A DNA stretch of 64,000 nucleotides from JBKEDS01 sp047975545 (GTDB lineage: Bacteria > Bacteroidota > Bacteroidia > Flavobacteriales > Flavobacteriaceae), in the NCBI GenBank assembly GCA_047975545.1, contig JBKEDS010000007.1, positions 1 through 64,000 on the forward strand, written 5' to 3'. The notes under the pieces are model-generated. The model saw nothing but the letters and a program-made list of their open reading frames with translations. It did not search any database and was not told the origin of the DNA. How positions within the stretch are numbered: the stretch's first letter is position 1; every line of letters begins with the position of its first letter. Below are positions 8,972-16,746 of this stretch, one piece after another. The translations under genes and the position numbers were made by a program.

Positions 8972-9534
8972 TTTCCGGAAGTATTTTGGTAAATATAAAC
9001 CTCGGTGGCGCCCACACCGTATTTTTGGTAATTGGCGTCGTAAAACTTTAGGTTATCGTAACGACCAAATAAATATTCCAGTTCGGTGCGCAGTACGCCC
9101 TCGCCCACACCGTGTATAAACACCACTTTTTGTATACGCTTGGAAATGGCAAAATCCAATTGCCGCTTTGCGGTTTCCAATTGCAGGATAAGCATGTCGT
9201 AATTAGTCATCCCTCGGGAGGATTTTACTAATTGGTGAATGTGCAAATCGACTTCCATGGTAGGCTCGTAACGGTCCTTTGCCCTTGTTTTTTGTTGGGG
9301 TTTCCGCTTGCCGTTTTTTTCTTTTTCGTTTATAACGTCTTGGAGGTCGTGGTTTAATAAAATTTCAGGTCTTAGGGATTTTTCGCCTTTAACCTTCAAT
9401 AATTCTTCGGGTTTAAATTCTAACAGAAAGCCATCTTCGGTTTCAATAAAAACCAAACTTTCAGTAATGCGCTTAACCGTTCCCGAAAGGTTTTCATCTA
9501 AAACCAAAACCGAATCGCCTGTTTTAAAGTTCAT
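8968..9534 (-). CDS. Smr domain protein with N-terminal KOW-like part
   Basis: Start at 9534 (MNFKTGDSVLVLDENLSGTV): this removes 27 residues of unlikely sequence from the longest frame and gives an 11-base overlap with the upstream small membrane gene. The 188-residue protein opens with a KOW/SH3-like segment, has a basic linker (GKRKPQQKTRAKDR), and ends in an Smr domain, residues about 100-185, with EVDLHIHQLV and the FIHGVGEGVLRTEL motif. Smr domains, known from MutS2 and free-standing proteins, can nick nucleic acids; some act on RNA at stalled ribosomes. Which applies here cannot be read from the sequence. Confidence 0.82.
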   Translation of the reverse strand: MNFKTGDSVLVLDENLSGTVKRITESLVFIETEDGFLLEFKPEELLKVKGEKSLRPEILLNHDLQDVINEKEKNGKRKPQQKTRAKDRYEPTMEVDLHIHQLVKSSRGMTNYDMLILQLETAKRQLDFAISKRIQKVVFIHGVGEGVLRTELEYLFGRYDNLKFYDANYQKYGVGATEVYIYQNTSGN

Positions 9535-9730
9535 TTTGGTTGTTTTCGTTAGGGTTTTCATCTTCCGTTTCGGAATATTTGCTCGGTATGGTTTTGGAAA
9601 TTCGGTAAATACCAATCATTAACACCATAATACCTCCTATTAGCATATATTGGTTCTGGGCTTCCCCCGCTTTGGCATAAATAGCAATGGCGGCTCCTAT
9701 TATAATTAATATGTAATTTAAATATTTCAT
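9524..9730 (-). CDS. Small membrane protein, two predicted transmembrane helices
   Basis: The ATG at 9730 gives a 68-residue protein (MKYLNYILIIIGAAIAIYAK) with hydrophobic segments near residues 3-18 and 28-43 and a hydrophilic, Asn/Glu-rich tail. Frames starting further upstream add an unrelated hydrophobic leader without support. It overlaps the Smr gene by 11 bases and is probably cotranscribed with it. I do not recognise the family, and no function can be assigned. Confidence 0.65.
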   Translation of the reverse strand: MKYLNYILIIIGAAIAIYAKAGEAQNQYMLIGGIMVLMIGIYRISKTIPSKYSETEDENPNENNQNEL

Positions 9731-9805
9731 AAGTCGAATATCAAGAACAATAACGAAATTAATTAAAAGAACGCATTTAAAGTTCAATTTGTAAAATATC
9801 TTTTA

Positions 9806-9813
9806 TATTTTTG
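9806..9813 (+). promoter_or_regulatory. Predicted -7 box for the small membrane protein trio
   Basis: TATTTTTG matches TAnnTTTG, 18 bases before the ATG at 9832. A TTTG at 9788-9791 is present, but its 14-base spacing is short. Confidence 0.4.
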
Positions 9814-9831
9814 GGCGCTGAATATTAAACA

Positions 9832-10119
9832 ATGGCAAATTTAGAAGATTATATGCTACCCTGTGTTACTAAAAAATACCTTGGTATTGAGTGTATGGGG
9901 TGTGGGTTGCAAAGAAGTCTTCTTTTTTTTTTAAAAGGCGATTTTATCGGAGCTTTCCATATGTATCCTGCGATTTACACATTACTACCTTTGGTATTTA
10001 TTATTTTTTTGAATTTATTTTATAAAATAAAGCATTACAATAAAATAATTAACTTGTTAGCTATATTATCGGTTGTTATTATCATTACAAGTTTTATAAT
10101 AAAGAAATCAATTTATTAA
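9832..10119 (+). CDS. DUF2752 family membrane protein
   Basis: This 95-residue protein carries the DUF2752 signature: an N-terminal cysteine (LPCVTKKYLGIECMGCGLQRS) with the paired C-x2-C in ECMGCG, followed by helices at about residues 42-63 and 70-90. The family is of unknown function. In Bacteroidota it often sits beside small CCC-motif membrane proteins, as here. Codons are strikingly AT-rich compared with the neighbouring housekeeping genes, which suggests later acquisition. The cysteines look as if they bind a metal, but that is speculation. Confidence 0.8.
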   Translation: MANLEDYMLPCVTKKYLGIECMGCGLQRSLLFFLKGDFIGAFHMYPAIYTLLPLVFIIFLNLFYKIKHYNKIINLLAILSVVIIITSFIIKKSIY

Positions 10120-10134
10120 TTAAAAAGAATGTTC

Positions 10135-10464
10135 ATGGAACAAAAACAATTACAAAACTCGACATTAATTTTAGTATTAGGTATTTTATCTATCCCTGCT
10201 TGTTGCGTTTGGGGAATAGGTCTAATTCTTGGTATAATTACTCTGGTTCTCGCCAACAAATCCTCTAAATTATATATGGGAAACCCCGAAATGTATACAG
10301 GTTTTTCCAATGTAAAAACAGGAAAAGTATTAGCTATCATAGGGATAGTACTAAGTTTAGCTTATTTACTACTTGCTTTTTGGGCAATTTCAACATTTGG
10401 ATGGGAAGCCCTTCAAAACCCTGAGTTATTACAAGAAAGAATGCAGGAAACACTTGGGCAATAA
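10135..10464 (+). CDS. CCC-motif-type small membrane protein (DUF4190-like)
   Basis: The start at 10135 (MEQKQLQNSTLILVLGILSI) fits the usual opening of this family; an ATG two codons earlier is also possible. The 109-residue protein has two to three hydrophobic helices (about 9-38 and 62-86) and glycine-rich IGLILGIITLVLANKS and GKVLAIIGIVLSLAYLL segments. Relatives carry a run of three cysteines after the first helix start; here it reads IPACCVW, so the first position is Ala. It is the middle gene of an AT-rich co-directional trio. Function unknown. Confidence 0.72.
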   Translation: MEQKQLQNSTLILVLGILSIPACCVWGIGLILGIITLVLANKSSKLYMGNPEMYTGFSNVKTGKVLAIIGIVLSLAYLLLAFWAISTFGWEALQNPELLQERMQETLGQ

Positions 10465-10481
10465 TTATTTAAAAAGAACTT

Positions 10482-10805
10482 ATGGACGAAGAAAACAATA
10501 AAAATAGCGAACCAATAACGGTAATAAATAATATAGAAAATCAACAAAATGGAATTGGTCTTGCGGGATTTATAATAGCTTTGGTAACACTTGTAATTGG
10601 TTGGATTCCTCTTATTGGCTGTTTTAGTTGGGTAACTTGGTTACTTGGTTTAATCCTTTCAATAATAGGTGTGTTTAAAAAACCAAGAGGATTTGCTATT
10701 GCTGGTATAGTTATCTCTTTTATTGGAATAATAGTACTGATTATCATAGCAGCAGGATTCTTAACTCTTGGAGCCTTGGGAGCAGCCTCTTCCTCGATTC
10801 AATAA
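10482..10805 (+). CDS. DUF4190-like small membrane protein
   Basis: This 107-residue protein has a polar N-terminus (MDEENNKNSEPITVINN), then two long hydrophobic stretches (about 23-63 and 68-98) with the GLAGFIIALVTLVIGWIPLI and GFAIAGIVISFIGI patterns of DUF4190-type membrane proteins. It begins 17 bases after the previous gene and ends just before a strong terminator, so the three small membrane genes form one transcription unit. No function is known. Confidence 0.7.
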   Translation: MDEENNKNSEPITVINNIENQQNGIGLAGFIIALVTLVIGWIPLIGCFSWVTWLLGLILSIIGVFKKPRGFAIAGIVISFIGIIVLIIIAAGFLTLGALGAASSSIQ

Positions 10806-10828
10806 TTTTTAAAACCGCATTTTAAACA

Positions 10829-10857
10829 AAAACGACCGTTTTTACGGTCGTTTTTTT
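10829..10857. terminator. Bidirectional rho-independent terminator
   Basis: The perfect stem ACGACCGT/ACGGTCGT is flanked by A-runs and T-runs on both sides. It serves the membrane protein trio on the plus strand and the DUF5362 gene converging from the other side. Confidence 0.85.
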
Positions 10858-10876
10858 ATGTGTATTTTTTCTTCTT

Positions 10877-11311
10877 CTACATTATAGAAAACACCATAAC
10901 TGCCATAGCGGCAATATAAAGCACAATAATAGCAATTACCGAAATGCCCAAATACTTAAAATGCGATTTTAGGCTGGCAAACGCCGCTTTAAAATCGGTA
11001 TTATTGTTAAGGCTTAGGGCACTTTTTATTTTTTGGGAAAAATTAAACAAATAATACACCGGAAACACGTAGGCTACGGCCATAATAATGTAAAGGATAC
11101 CAATGTAACTATAAGTAATCCCCATGCTTCTAATATCGGGGTACCTTGTATCCATAACAAACATAACAATACCCGCCAGTACCATAAAGCCTACCCCAAT
11201 AAAGCCCAATATGGCCAAAAACAGCGTCCAGTTAGCGGTTTCTTTTAAATACGTTTTAATGTCGTTGTCAACAGCCAACTCAAAGCTATCGAAATTTGAT
11301 TGTTCTTCCAT
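10877..11311 (-). CDS. DUF5362 family membrane protein
   Basis: This 144-residue protein has a soluble N-terminus (MEEQSNFDSFELAVDNDIKT) and four hydrophobic segments: about residues 27-51, 65-88 and 116-143, with the second possibly splitting. Wording such as LKETANWTLFLAILGFIGVG is characteristic of DUF5362 proteins, which are common and uncharacterised in Bacteroidota. The dispersed repeat at 11324-11417 ends 12 bases before its ATG, so transcription or translation of this gene may be influenced by that element. Confidence 0.75.
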   Translation of the reverse strand: MEEQSNFDSFELAVDNDIKTYLKETANWTLFLAILGFIGVGFMVLAGIVMFVMDTRYPDIRSMGITYSYIGILYIIMAVAYVFPVYYLFNFSQKIKSALSLNNNTDFKAAFASLKSHFKYLGISVIAIIVLYIAAMAVMVFSIM

Positions 11312-11323
11312 TTTTATTTTTTA

Positions 11324-11417
11324 TCTATTATATTTCACCAACAACGTGTAGTTCAGTTGTTTAATTATTCCAGTGGGTAATATCTATTGTTTGCCAAATG
11401 CCCATTATGGGCTTTCA
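11324..11417 (-). repeat. Dispersed 95-bp element, copy A
   Basis: This is the first of three related copies (others at 20405-20500 and 24488-24582), all in the same orientation. The block 11392-11417 is identical in all three and holds the dyad GCCCAT-T-ATGGGC. On the minus strand the copy starts inside the end of ornithine aminotransferase, supplying its last codons and TAA stop, and ends 12 bases before the DUF5362 start. Confidence 0.85.
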
Positions 11418-12652
11418 AATTTATTTAAGGTTTTTATTATAATCGATACGCAATCCAATAGCTGCTCCTTGGTCATAACCAAAGGCGGTGCAAACCTTAT
11501 AATATTGCCGTGGGTTGGTTTTGCCAGCAAACCATTGTCGCGCAGGGCCAAGCAAATATTCCATGCCGTGTCGCTTTCTTCGCTATCGTTAATAACAATG
11601 GCGTTTAGCAAGCCTTTGCCTCGAACCAGTTTTACTATGTTGCTTGTTTTTATATAAGCGTTTAATTCTTGGCGGAACAATTGCCCCAGAGTTTCGGCAT
11701 TTTCGGCAAGGTTTTCGTCCCGAACAACCTCCAGTGCTGCAATGGACACGGCAGCAGCCAAGGGGTTTCCGCCAAAGGTACTGCCGTGCGTGCCGGGTGT
11801 TAGCACGTCCATAACAGCATTGTTGGCCAAAGCGGCACTAACGGGATAAGCTCCTCCGCTTAGGGCTTTGCCCAATATTAAAATATCGGGCTTTACGTTT
11901 TCGTGGTCCACCGCCAAGAGTTTTCCGGTCCGGCCAATACCGGTTTGGATTTCATCGGCTATAAAAAGGACGTTGTAACGTTCGCACAAGGCTTTTGCTT
12001 TTGCCAAATACCCTTCCGAAGGCACGTAAACCCCCGCTTCGCCCTGTATGGGCTCGACCAAAAAGCCCGCAATATTCGGGTTGTTGGCCAAGGCATGTTC
12101 AAGGGCTTCCAAGTTATTGTATTCAATACTTATAAAACCGTTATCGTAGGGGCCAAAATTTCGGTTCGAGGTTTCATCGCTGGAAAAGGACACGATAGTG
12201 GTAGTACGACCGTGGAAATTTTTGCTGCAAACTACTATTTTGGCCGTATTGGGCGCAATGCCCTTAACTTCGTAGCCCCATTTTCGGCACAATTTTATGG
12301 CGGCTTCTACCCCTTCGGCACCCGAGTTCATGGGCAATAATTTATCGTAACCAAAAAACTGGCAGGCAAATTTTTCGAACTGCCCCAAAACATTGTTGTA
12401 AAATGCGCGCGAGGTTAGGGTTAGCGTTTGGGCTTGGCTTACCAAAGTGCTAATTATTTTCGGGTGGCAATGCCCTTGGTTTACGGCCGAGTAAGCCGAT
12501 AAAAAATCGTAATAGCGCTTACCTTCCACATCCCATAAATAAACGCCTTCGCCACGGCTTAGCACCACGGGCAACGGATGGTAGGTGTTCGAGCCGTATT
12601 GTTTTTCCAATTGAATTGCCTCTTGTGGAGTTACTTGTTTTAAAACAGCCAT
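11405..12652 (-). CDS. rocD: Ornithine--oxo-acid aminotransferase
   Basis: The start is at 12652 (MAVLKQVTPQEAIQLEKQYG); the longer frame adds 39 residues without family likeness. The 415-residue class III aminotransferase shows YHPLPVVLSRGEGVYLWDVE, MNSGAEGVEAAIKL, IADEIQTGIGRTGK, and the PLP lysine near residue 262 in LILGKALSGGAYPVSAAL. These features mark ornithine delta-aminotransferase, which turns ornithine plus 2-oxoglutarate into glutamate semialdehyde and glutamate, linking arginine and proline metabolism. The final residues ESP and the stop codon lie within dispersed repeat copy A, so the native C-terminus may have been slightly altered by that element. Confidence 0.93.
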   Translation of the reverse strand: MAVLKQVTPQEAIQLEKQYGSNTYHPLPVVLSRGEGVYLWDVEGKRYYDFLSAYSAVNQGHCHPKIISTLVSQAQTLTLTSRAFYNNVLGQFEKFACQFFGYDKLLPMNSGAEGVEAAIKLCRKWGYEVKGIAPNTAKIVVCSKNFHGRTTTIVSFSSDETSNRNFGPYDNGFISIEYNNLEALEHALANNPNIAGFLVEPIQGEAGVYVPSEGYLAKAKALCERYNVLFIADEIQTGIGRTGKLLAVDHENVKPDILILGKALSGGAYPVSAALANNAVMDVLTPGTHGSTFGGNPLAAAVSIAALEVVRDENLAENAETLGQLFRQELNAYIKTSNIVKLVRGKGLLNAIVINDSEESDTAWNICLALRDNGLLAKPTHGNIIRFAPPLVMTKEQLLDCVSIIIKTLNKFESP

Positions 12653-12876
12653 TTTAATTAATTTTTTAAGTTGATAAAATAACCATTCCTGCTCTACCTT
12701 TATCCTTTCGAAAAGCATACGAAAATTCAGCGTGGGAGAGAAATCATCCTTAGTTGCGCAATTTAACAAATTAGCATTTGATATGAAAGCTATCTGTTTT
12801 TTTCAACCTAAAAAAATATACCCGAACTATAAACTAAAAATTTAATATTGAAACCTATTATAACCGAAAAAGAAAT

Positions 12877-12884
12877 TATTTTTG
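12877..12884 (+). promoter_or_regulatory. Predicted -7 box for rlmD, leaderless arrangement
   Basis: TATTTTTG matches TAnnTTTG and ends only 4 bases before the ATG at 12889. Transcription would therefore begin at or next to the start codon. Confidence 0.5.
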
Positions 12885-12888
12885 CAGC

Positions 12889-14301
12889 ATGTCCAGACAA
12901 AAATCGAAAAAGCAGGTATTAACCAACCTTGAGGTTACCGATGCCGCTGCCAAAGGCAAAAGTATTGCCAAAGCCCCCGATGGCAAGGTTATTTTTTTAT
13001 CCAATGCCGTTCCCGGCGATTGGGTCGACGTGCAAACCTTTAAAAAACGAAAAGCCTATTACGAAGGCAAGGCTACCGTTTTTCACAAATTTTCCGAAAA
13101 ACGCACAACGCCCGAATGCCTACATTTTGGCACTTGTGGCGGTTGCAAATGGCAAAATATAGCCTACGAGCACCAATTGTTTTACAAGCAAAAGGAAGTT
13201 ACCAATAATTTGCAGCGCATTGGGCATATTGAGCTTCCCGAAATTACCCCGATTCTGGGTTCGGAAAAACAATATTTTTACCGCAATAAAATGGAGTTTT
13301 CGTTTAGCGACAGCCGTTGGCTAACGCAGGAGGAAATTCAGTCGGGCAAGGATTTGGGCAACAAAAACGCCTTGGGCTTTCATATTCCGGGCATGTGGGA
13401 CAAAATATTGGACATTGACCAATGCCACCTTCAACGGGACCCGTCGAACACCATTCGCAATGCGGTTAAACAATTTGCCATTGATAATAATCTGGAATTT
13501 TTCAACACCCGAAACCAAACCGGTTTTTTGCGTACCATGATGATTCGCACCTCCAGCACGGGCAGTGTTATGGTACTAATTCAATTTTTTAAAGAAAACA
13601 AAACAAAACGGGAATTACTGTTGGATTTTATTGCCGAACGCTTTCCGCAAATCAATTCCCTTTTATACGTTATAAACGAAAAGGCCAACGATACCATTTA
13701 CGACCAAGATATTGTTTGCTACAAGGGCAACGACCATATTTTTGAGCAAATGGAAGATTTATCGTTTAAAATAAACGCCAAATCGTTTTACCAAACCAAT
13801 TCCGAACAGGCATTCGAACTTTACAAAATAACCCGTGATTTTGCGGAACTTACGGGCAACGAACTGGTTTACGATTTGTACACCGGCACCGGCACCATTG
13901 CCCAGTTTGTTTCAAAAAAAGCAAAAAAGGTAATTGGGGTCGAAGCCGTTCCCGATGCCATATTGGCCGCAAAAGAAAACGCCAAACGCAATAATATTAC
14001 AAATTGCGAGTTTTTTGTAGGTGACATGAAAAGCGTTTTTAATGCCGATTTTATAGCCCAACACGGCACGCCCGATATTATTATTACCGACCCACCAAGG
14101 GACGGCATGCACAAGGACGTGGTACAACAAATATTAAACATAGCCCCGCAAAAAGTGGTGTACGTAAGCTGTAACAGCGCTACCCAGGCCCGAGACCTGG
14201 CCTTAATGGACGCCCAGTACAAAGTAACCAAAACCCAAGCCGTAGATATGTTTCCGCAAACCTTTCATGTTGAAAATGTTGTACTTTTGGAACGGCGTTA
14301 A
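12889..14301 (+). CDS. rlmD: 23S rRNA (uracil(1939)-C(5))-methyltransferase RlmD
   Basis: The 470-residue product has an N-terminal TRAM domain (about 8-65), the four Fe-S cluster cysteines (C77, C83 and C86 in CLHFGTCGGCKW, plus C179 in DQCHL), and a methyltransferase domain. The latter has the SAM site YDLYTGTGTIAQFVSKKA, the DPPRDGMHKD motif, and the catalytic cysteine near residue 428 in YVSCNSATQARDL. This is the TrmA/RlmD class of m5U methyltransferases. The enzyme name follows the usual annotation of the single flavobacterial homologue; the exact target uridine is not proved by sequence. Two small envelope genes follow on the same strand. Confidence 0.9.
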   Translation: MSRQKSKKQVLTNLEVTDAAAKGKSIAKAPDGKVIFLSNAVPGDWVDVQTFKKRKAYYEGKATVFHKFSEKRTTPECLHFGTCGGCKWQNIAYEHQLFYKQKEVTNNLQRIGHIELPEITPILGSEKQYFYRNKMEFSFSDSRWLTQEEIQSGKDLGNKNALGFHIPGMWDKILDIDQCHLQRDPSNTIRNAVKQFAIDNNLEFFNTRNQTGFLRTMMIRTSSTGSVMVLIQFFKENKTKRELLLDFIAERFPQINSLLYVINEKANDTIYDQDIVCYKGNDHIFEQMEDLSFKINAKSFYQTNSEQAFELYKITRDFAELTGNELVYDLYTGTGTIAQFVSKKAKKVIGVEAVPDAILAAKENAKRNNITNCEFFVGDMKSVFNADFIAQHGTPDIIITDPPRDGMHKDVVQQILNIAPQKVVYVSCNSATQARDLALMDAQYKVTKTQAVDMFPQTFHVENVVLLERR

Positions 14302-14320
14302 AAACTTTTAATATTAAAAA

Positions 14321-14851
14321 ATGAAACACCTAAAATCTGGTTTTATAATTTTAATCCCTGCCATTATCGGGATTGCCCTAAGTTGCGAGCGCGACGATAT
14401 ATGCGCCGAAAGCACCTCGACCACGCCAAGCCTAATTATAGATTTGTACAACGCCGATAATACCGAAAACAAAAAAAACGTAGCAGGATTATATGTTATA
14501 GGTATTGGGCAGGACGAAGCTTTAAGCGGTTACGAAATCGTGTCCGTCAACCAACTGGTACTGCCCCTGCGCACCGATGCCGACTCCACCCAGTACACCC
14601 TACGGAAAAACACCACACTAAACGACGATGGCACCATAGACACCACAAGCGGAAACGTGGATACCCTAACCATAAAATACCACCGCAACGAACTGTACGT
14701 ATCGCGGGCATGCGGGTATAAAACCATTTTTGAAAACCTATCGATAACCATAGTCGAAGATTCCGATAATTGGATGAAATCCAGAGAACTTTTATTAGAC
14801 ACCAACACCATAGAAAATGAAACCGAAACACACTTTAAAATTACGCATTAG
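14321..14851 (+). CDS. DUF6452 family lipoprotein
   Basis: This 176-residue protein has a lipoprotein signal ending at C22 (IIGIALSCERDD). The mature part opens with the family's characteristic CERDDICAESTSTTPSLIID segment and continues as a single beta-rich domain. DUF6452 proteins are uncharacterised and in Flavobacteriaceae sit between rlmD and a DUF6048 gene, exactly as here. It starts 19 bases after rlmD and overlaps the next gene by 35 bases, so the pair is likely translationally coupled and may work together in the envelope. Confidence 0.8.
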   Translation: MKHLKSGFIILIPAIIGIALSCERDDICAESTSTTPSLIIDLYNADNTENKKNVAGLYVIGIGQDEALSGYEIVSVNQLVLPLRTDADSTQYTLRKNTTLNDDGTIDTTSGNVDTLTIKYHRNELYVSRACGYKTIFENLSITIVEDSDNWMKSRELLLDTNTIENETETHFKITH

Positions 14852-15605
14852 CAGCATTGCCCTACTGCTTTTGGTTTGTGTTTCCCTTCAAGCACAAAAC
14901 CAAAGTAGCACCGACAGTATTACCCCTGTTGCAAAGGATTCGCTTGTTATAAAAGAAAAATATGGGCTTCGCATTGGTGGCGATATTGGTAAACTTATCC
15001 GCTCGTTCGTGGACGACGATTATAGCGGTTTCGAAATACAAGCCGATTACCGCCTAAAAAAACGCCTGTACATAGCGGGCGAAATTGGCCTAAGCGAAAT
15101 GAAAAACATAACCGACTATTTAAACGTTACCACCAACGGCACCTATTTAAAAGCAGGAATAGACTATAATCTTTACGAAAACTGGTTGGACATGGATAAT
15201 ATGATTTACTCCGGGTTTCGTATTGGCGCCAGCACCTTTAGCCACGACCTAAACAGCTATACCATTTACAACACCAACCAATATTGGCCAAGCCTAACCG
15301 AAAACGATTTAAGGAAATACAACGGGCTAACCGCCACTTGGGCCGAAATTATCATGGGCGTAAAGGCCGAACTGCTCAACAATTTGTATCTTGGCTTTAA
15401 CGTGCAGCTAAAGTTTTTATTGGCCGAATCGTCGCCCAACAATTTTGAAAATCTATTTATCCCCGGCTTTAACAAAACCTACGACAGCGGCCGTATTGGC
15501 GTGGGGTATAGTTATACGCTTTCATACCGAATACCGCTTTACAAAAAAAATAAAGTATCGGCAAAAAAAGAGAAAGAGAAAGAGGAAGAAAACGAAAAGA
15601 AGTAA
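14817..15605 (+). CDS. DUF6048 family outer-membrane-type protein
   Basis: The 262-residue product has a signal peptide (cleavage near LQAQ) and about ten amphipathic beta-strands with alternating aromatic residues (YGLRIGGDIGKLIRSFVDDD, GFEIQADYRLKKRLYIAGEI, GRIGVGYSYTLSYRIPLYKK). That pattern fits a small beta-barrel. It ends in an unusual Lys/Glu tail (KKEKEKEEENEKK). It belongs to the uncharacterised DUF6048 family, partner of the upstream DUF6452 lipoprotein. The 35-base overlap with that gene argues for coexpression. The barrel assignment is inferred from strand pattern only. Confidence 0.78.
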   Translation: MKPKHTLKLRISSIALLLLVCVSLQAQNQSSTDSITPVAKDSLVIKEKYGLRIGGDIGKLIRSFVDDDYSGFEIQADYRLKKRLYIAGEIGLSEMKNITDYLNVTTNGTYLKAGIDYNLYENWLDMDNMIYSGFRIGASTFSHDLNSYTIYNTNQYWPSLTENDLRKYNGLTATWAEIIMGVKAELLNNLYLGFNVQLKFLLAESSPNNFENLFIPGFNKTYDSGRIGVGYSYTLSYRIPLYKKNKVSAKKEKEKEEENEKK

Positions 15606-15720
15606 AATCATCCTCTTCTGTATTCTAATATTCTAAATATCTATATTCTATGGGCTAATCGTCTATATTCCAAAAGAAAGTAGTCTTCTCTTATTCCAAC
15701 AAACAACGCAGAAAATTATA

Positions 15721-15728
15721 TATCTTTG
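15721..15728 (+). promoter_or_regulatory. Predicted -7 box for the aguB gene
   Basis: TATCTTTG is an exact TAnnTTTG match, 25 bases before the ATG at 15754. No clear -33 box is visible. Confidence 0.5.
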
Positions 15729-15753
15729 TTTTTAAAATTTTCAACAAACACCA

Positions 15754-16644
15754 ATGCTTAAAAAAAACACGTATACCATAGCGGTTATCCAGTTAAACCT
15801 GAACAACACCCCCGAAAACAATCTAAAAAAATGTATCGACTGGGTTAAAAAAGCGGCAAAACAGGGCGCCGAAGTTATTTCGTTGCCCGAATTGTACAGC
15901 AGCCATTATTTTTGCCAAAGCGAGGACGTTAGCAACTTTGCCTATGCCGAACCCCTGTACAGTACCTCGTTTACCGCTTTTAGCAAATTGGCAAAAACCT
16001 TGGGCGTGGTTATTATTGTACCGTTTTTTGAAAAGCGCATGGCGGGCGTTTACCATAACAGTGCCTACATTATAGATACCGATGGCTCGGAAGCCGGGCT
16101 GTACCGAAAAATGCACATTCCGGACGACCCCCATTTTTACGAAAAATTTTATTTTACGCCCGGCGATATCGGGTTTAAATCCTTTCCTACCAAAAAGGGA
16201 AACATAGGTACTTTAATTTGTTGGGACCAATGGTATCCCGAGGCAGCAAGATTAACAGCATTGCAAGGTGCCGAAGTATTGTTTTACCCAACCGCAATTG
16301 GGTGGCACCCCAGTGAAAAAGCACAATACGGCAAAAACCAACAAGGCGCATGGATGAACGTTATGCGCGGCCACGCCGTAGCCAATGGTATTTATGTAGC
16401 GGCCGCAAACCGTATTGGGCTGGAACAATACCTACCCGGTACCGACGGCTTGGAATTTTGGGGCTCGTCGTTTATTGCCGGTCCGCAAGGCGAAATATTG
16501 GCACAAGCATCGGTAGACCAAGAAGAAATTTTAATGGCCGAAGTCGATTTATCGCTCCAGGAAAACGTGCGCCAAAACTGGCCTTTCCTGCGCGACCGAC
16601 GTATTGATAAATATGGCGAAATTACCAAACGGGCTATTGATTAA
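15754..16644 (+). CDS. aguB: N-carbamoylputrescine amidase
   Basis: This is a 296-residue carbon-nitrogen hydrolase with the full Glu-Lys-Cys triad: E46 in SLPELYSS, K119 in LYRKMHIPDD, and C156 in LICWDQWYPEA. The WYPEAARLTALQGAE and ENVRQNWPFLRDRRID segments are typical of the N-carbamoylputrescine branch. The enzyme hydrolyses N-carbamoylputrescine to putrescine, CO2 and ammonia. The next gene encodes agmatine deiminase, which makes its substrate, so the specific call is well supported by context. Confidence 0.92.
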   Translation: MLKKNTYTIAVIQLNLNNTPENNLKKCIDWVKKAAKQGAEVISLPELYSSHYFCQSEDVSNFAYAEPLYSTSFTAFSKLAKTLGVVIIVPFFEKRMAGVYHNSAYIIDTDGSEAGLYRKMHIPDDPHFYEKFYFTPGDIGFKSFPTKKGNIGTLICWDQWYPEAARLTALQGAEVLFYPTAIGWHPSEKAQYGKNQQGAWMNVMRGHAVANGIYVAAANRIGLEQYLPGTDGLEFWGSSFIAGPQGEILAQASVDQEEILMAEVDLSLQENVRQNWPFLRDRRIDKYGEITKRAID

Positions 16645-16746
16645 TACCAAAAACACTTTACCCCCCTAAGATAAAACGTCGCTACGGAGCACGAAGTAGT
16701 TTCTATTTTTAACGAGATTGGTTTCACCCTTTTATTTAGAACATAA

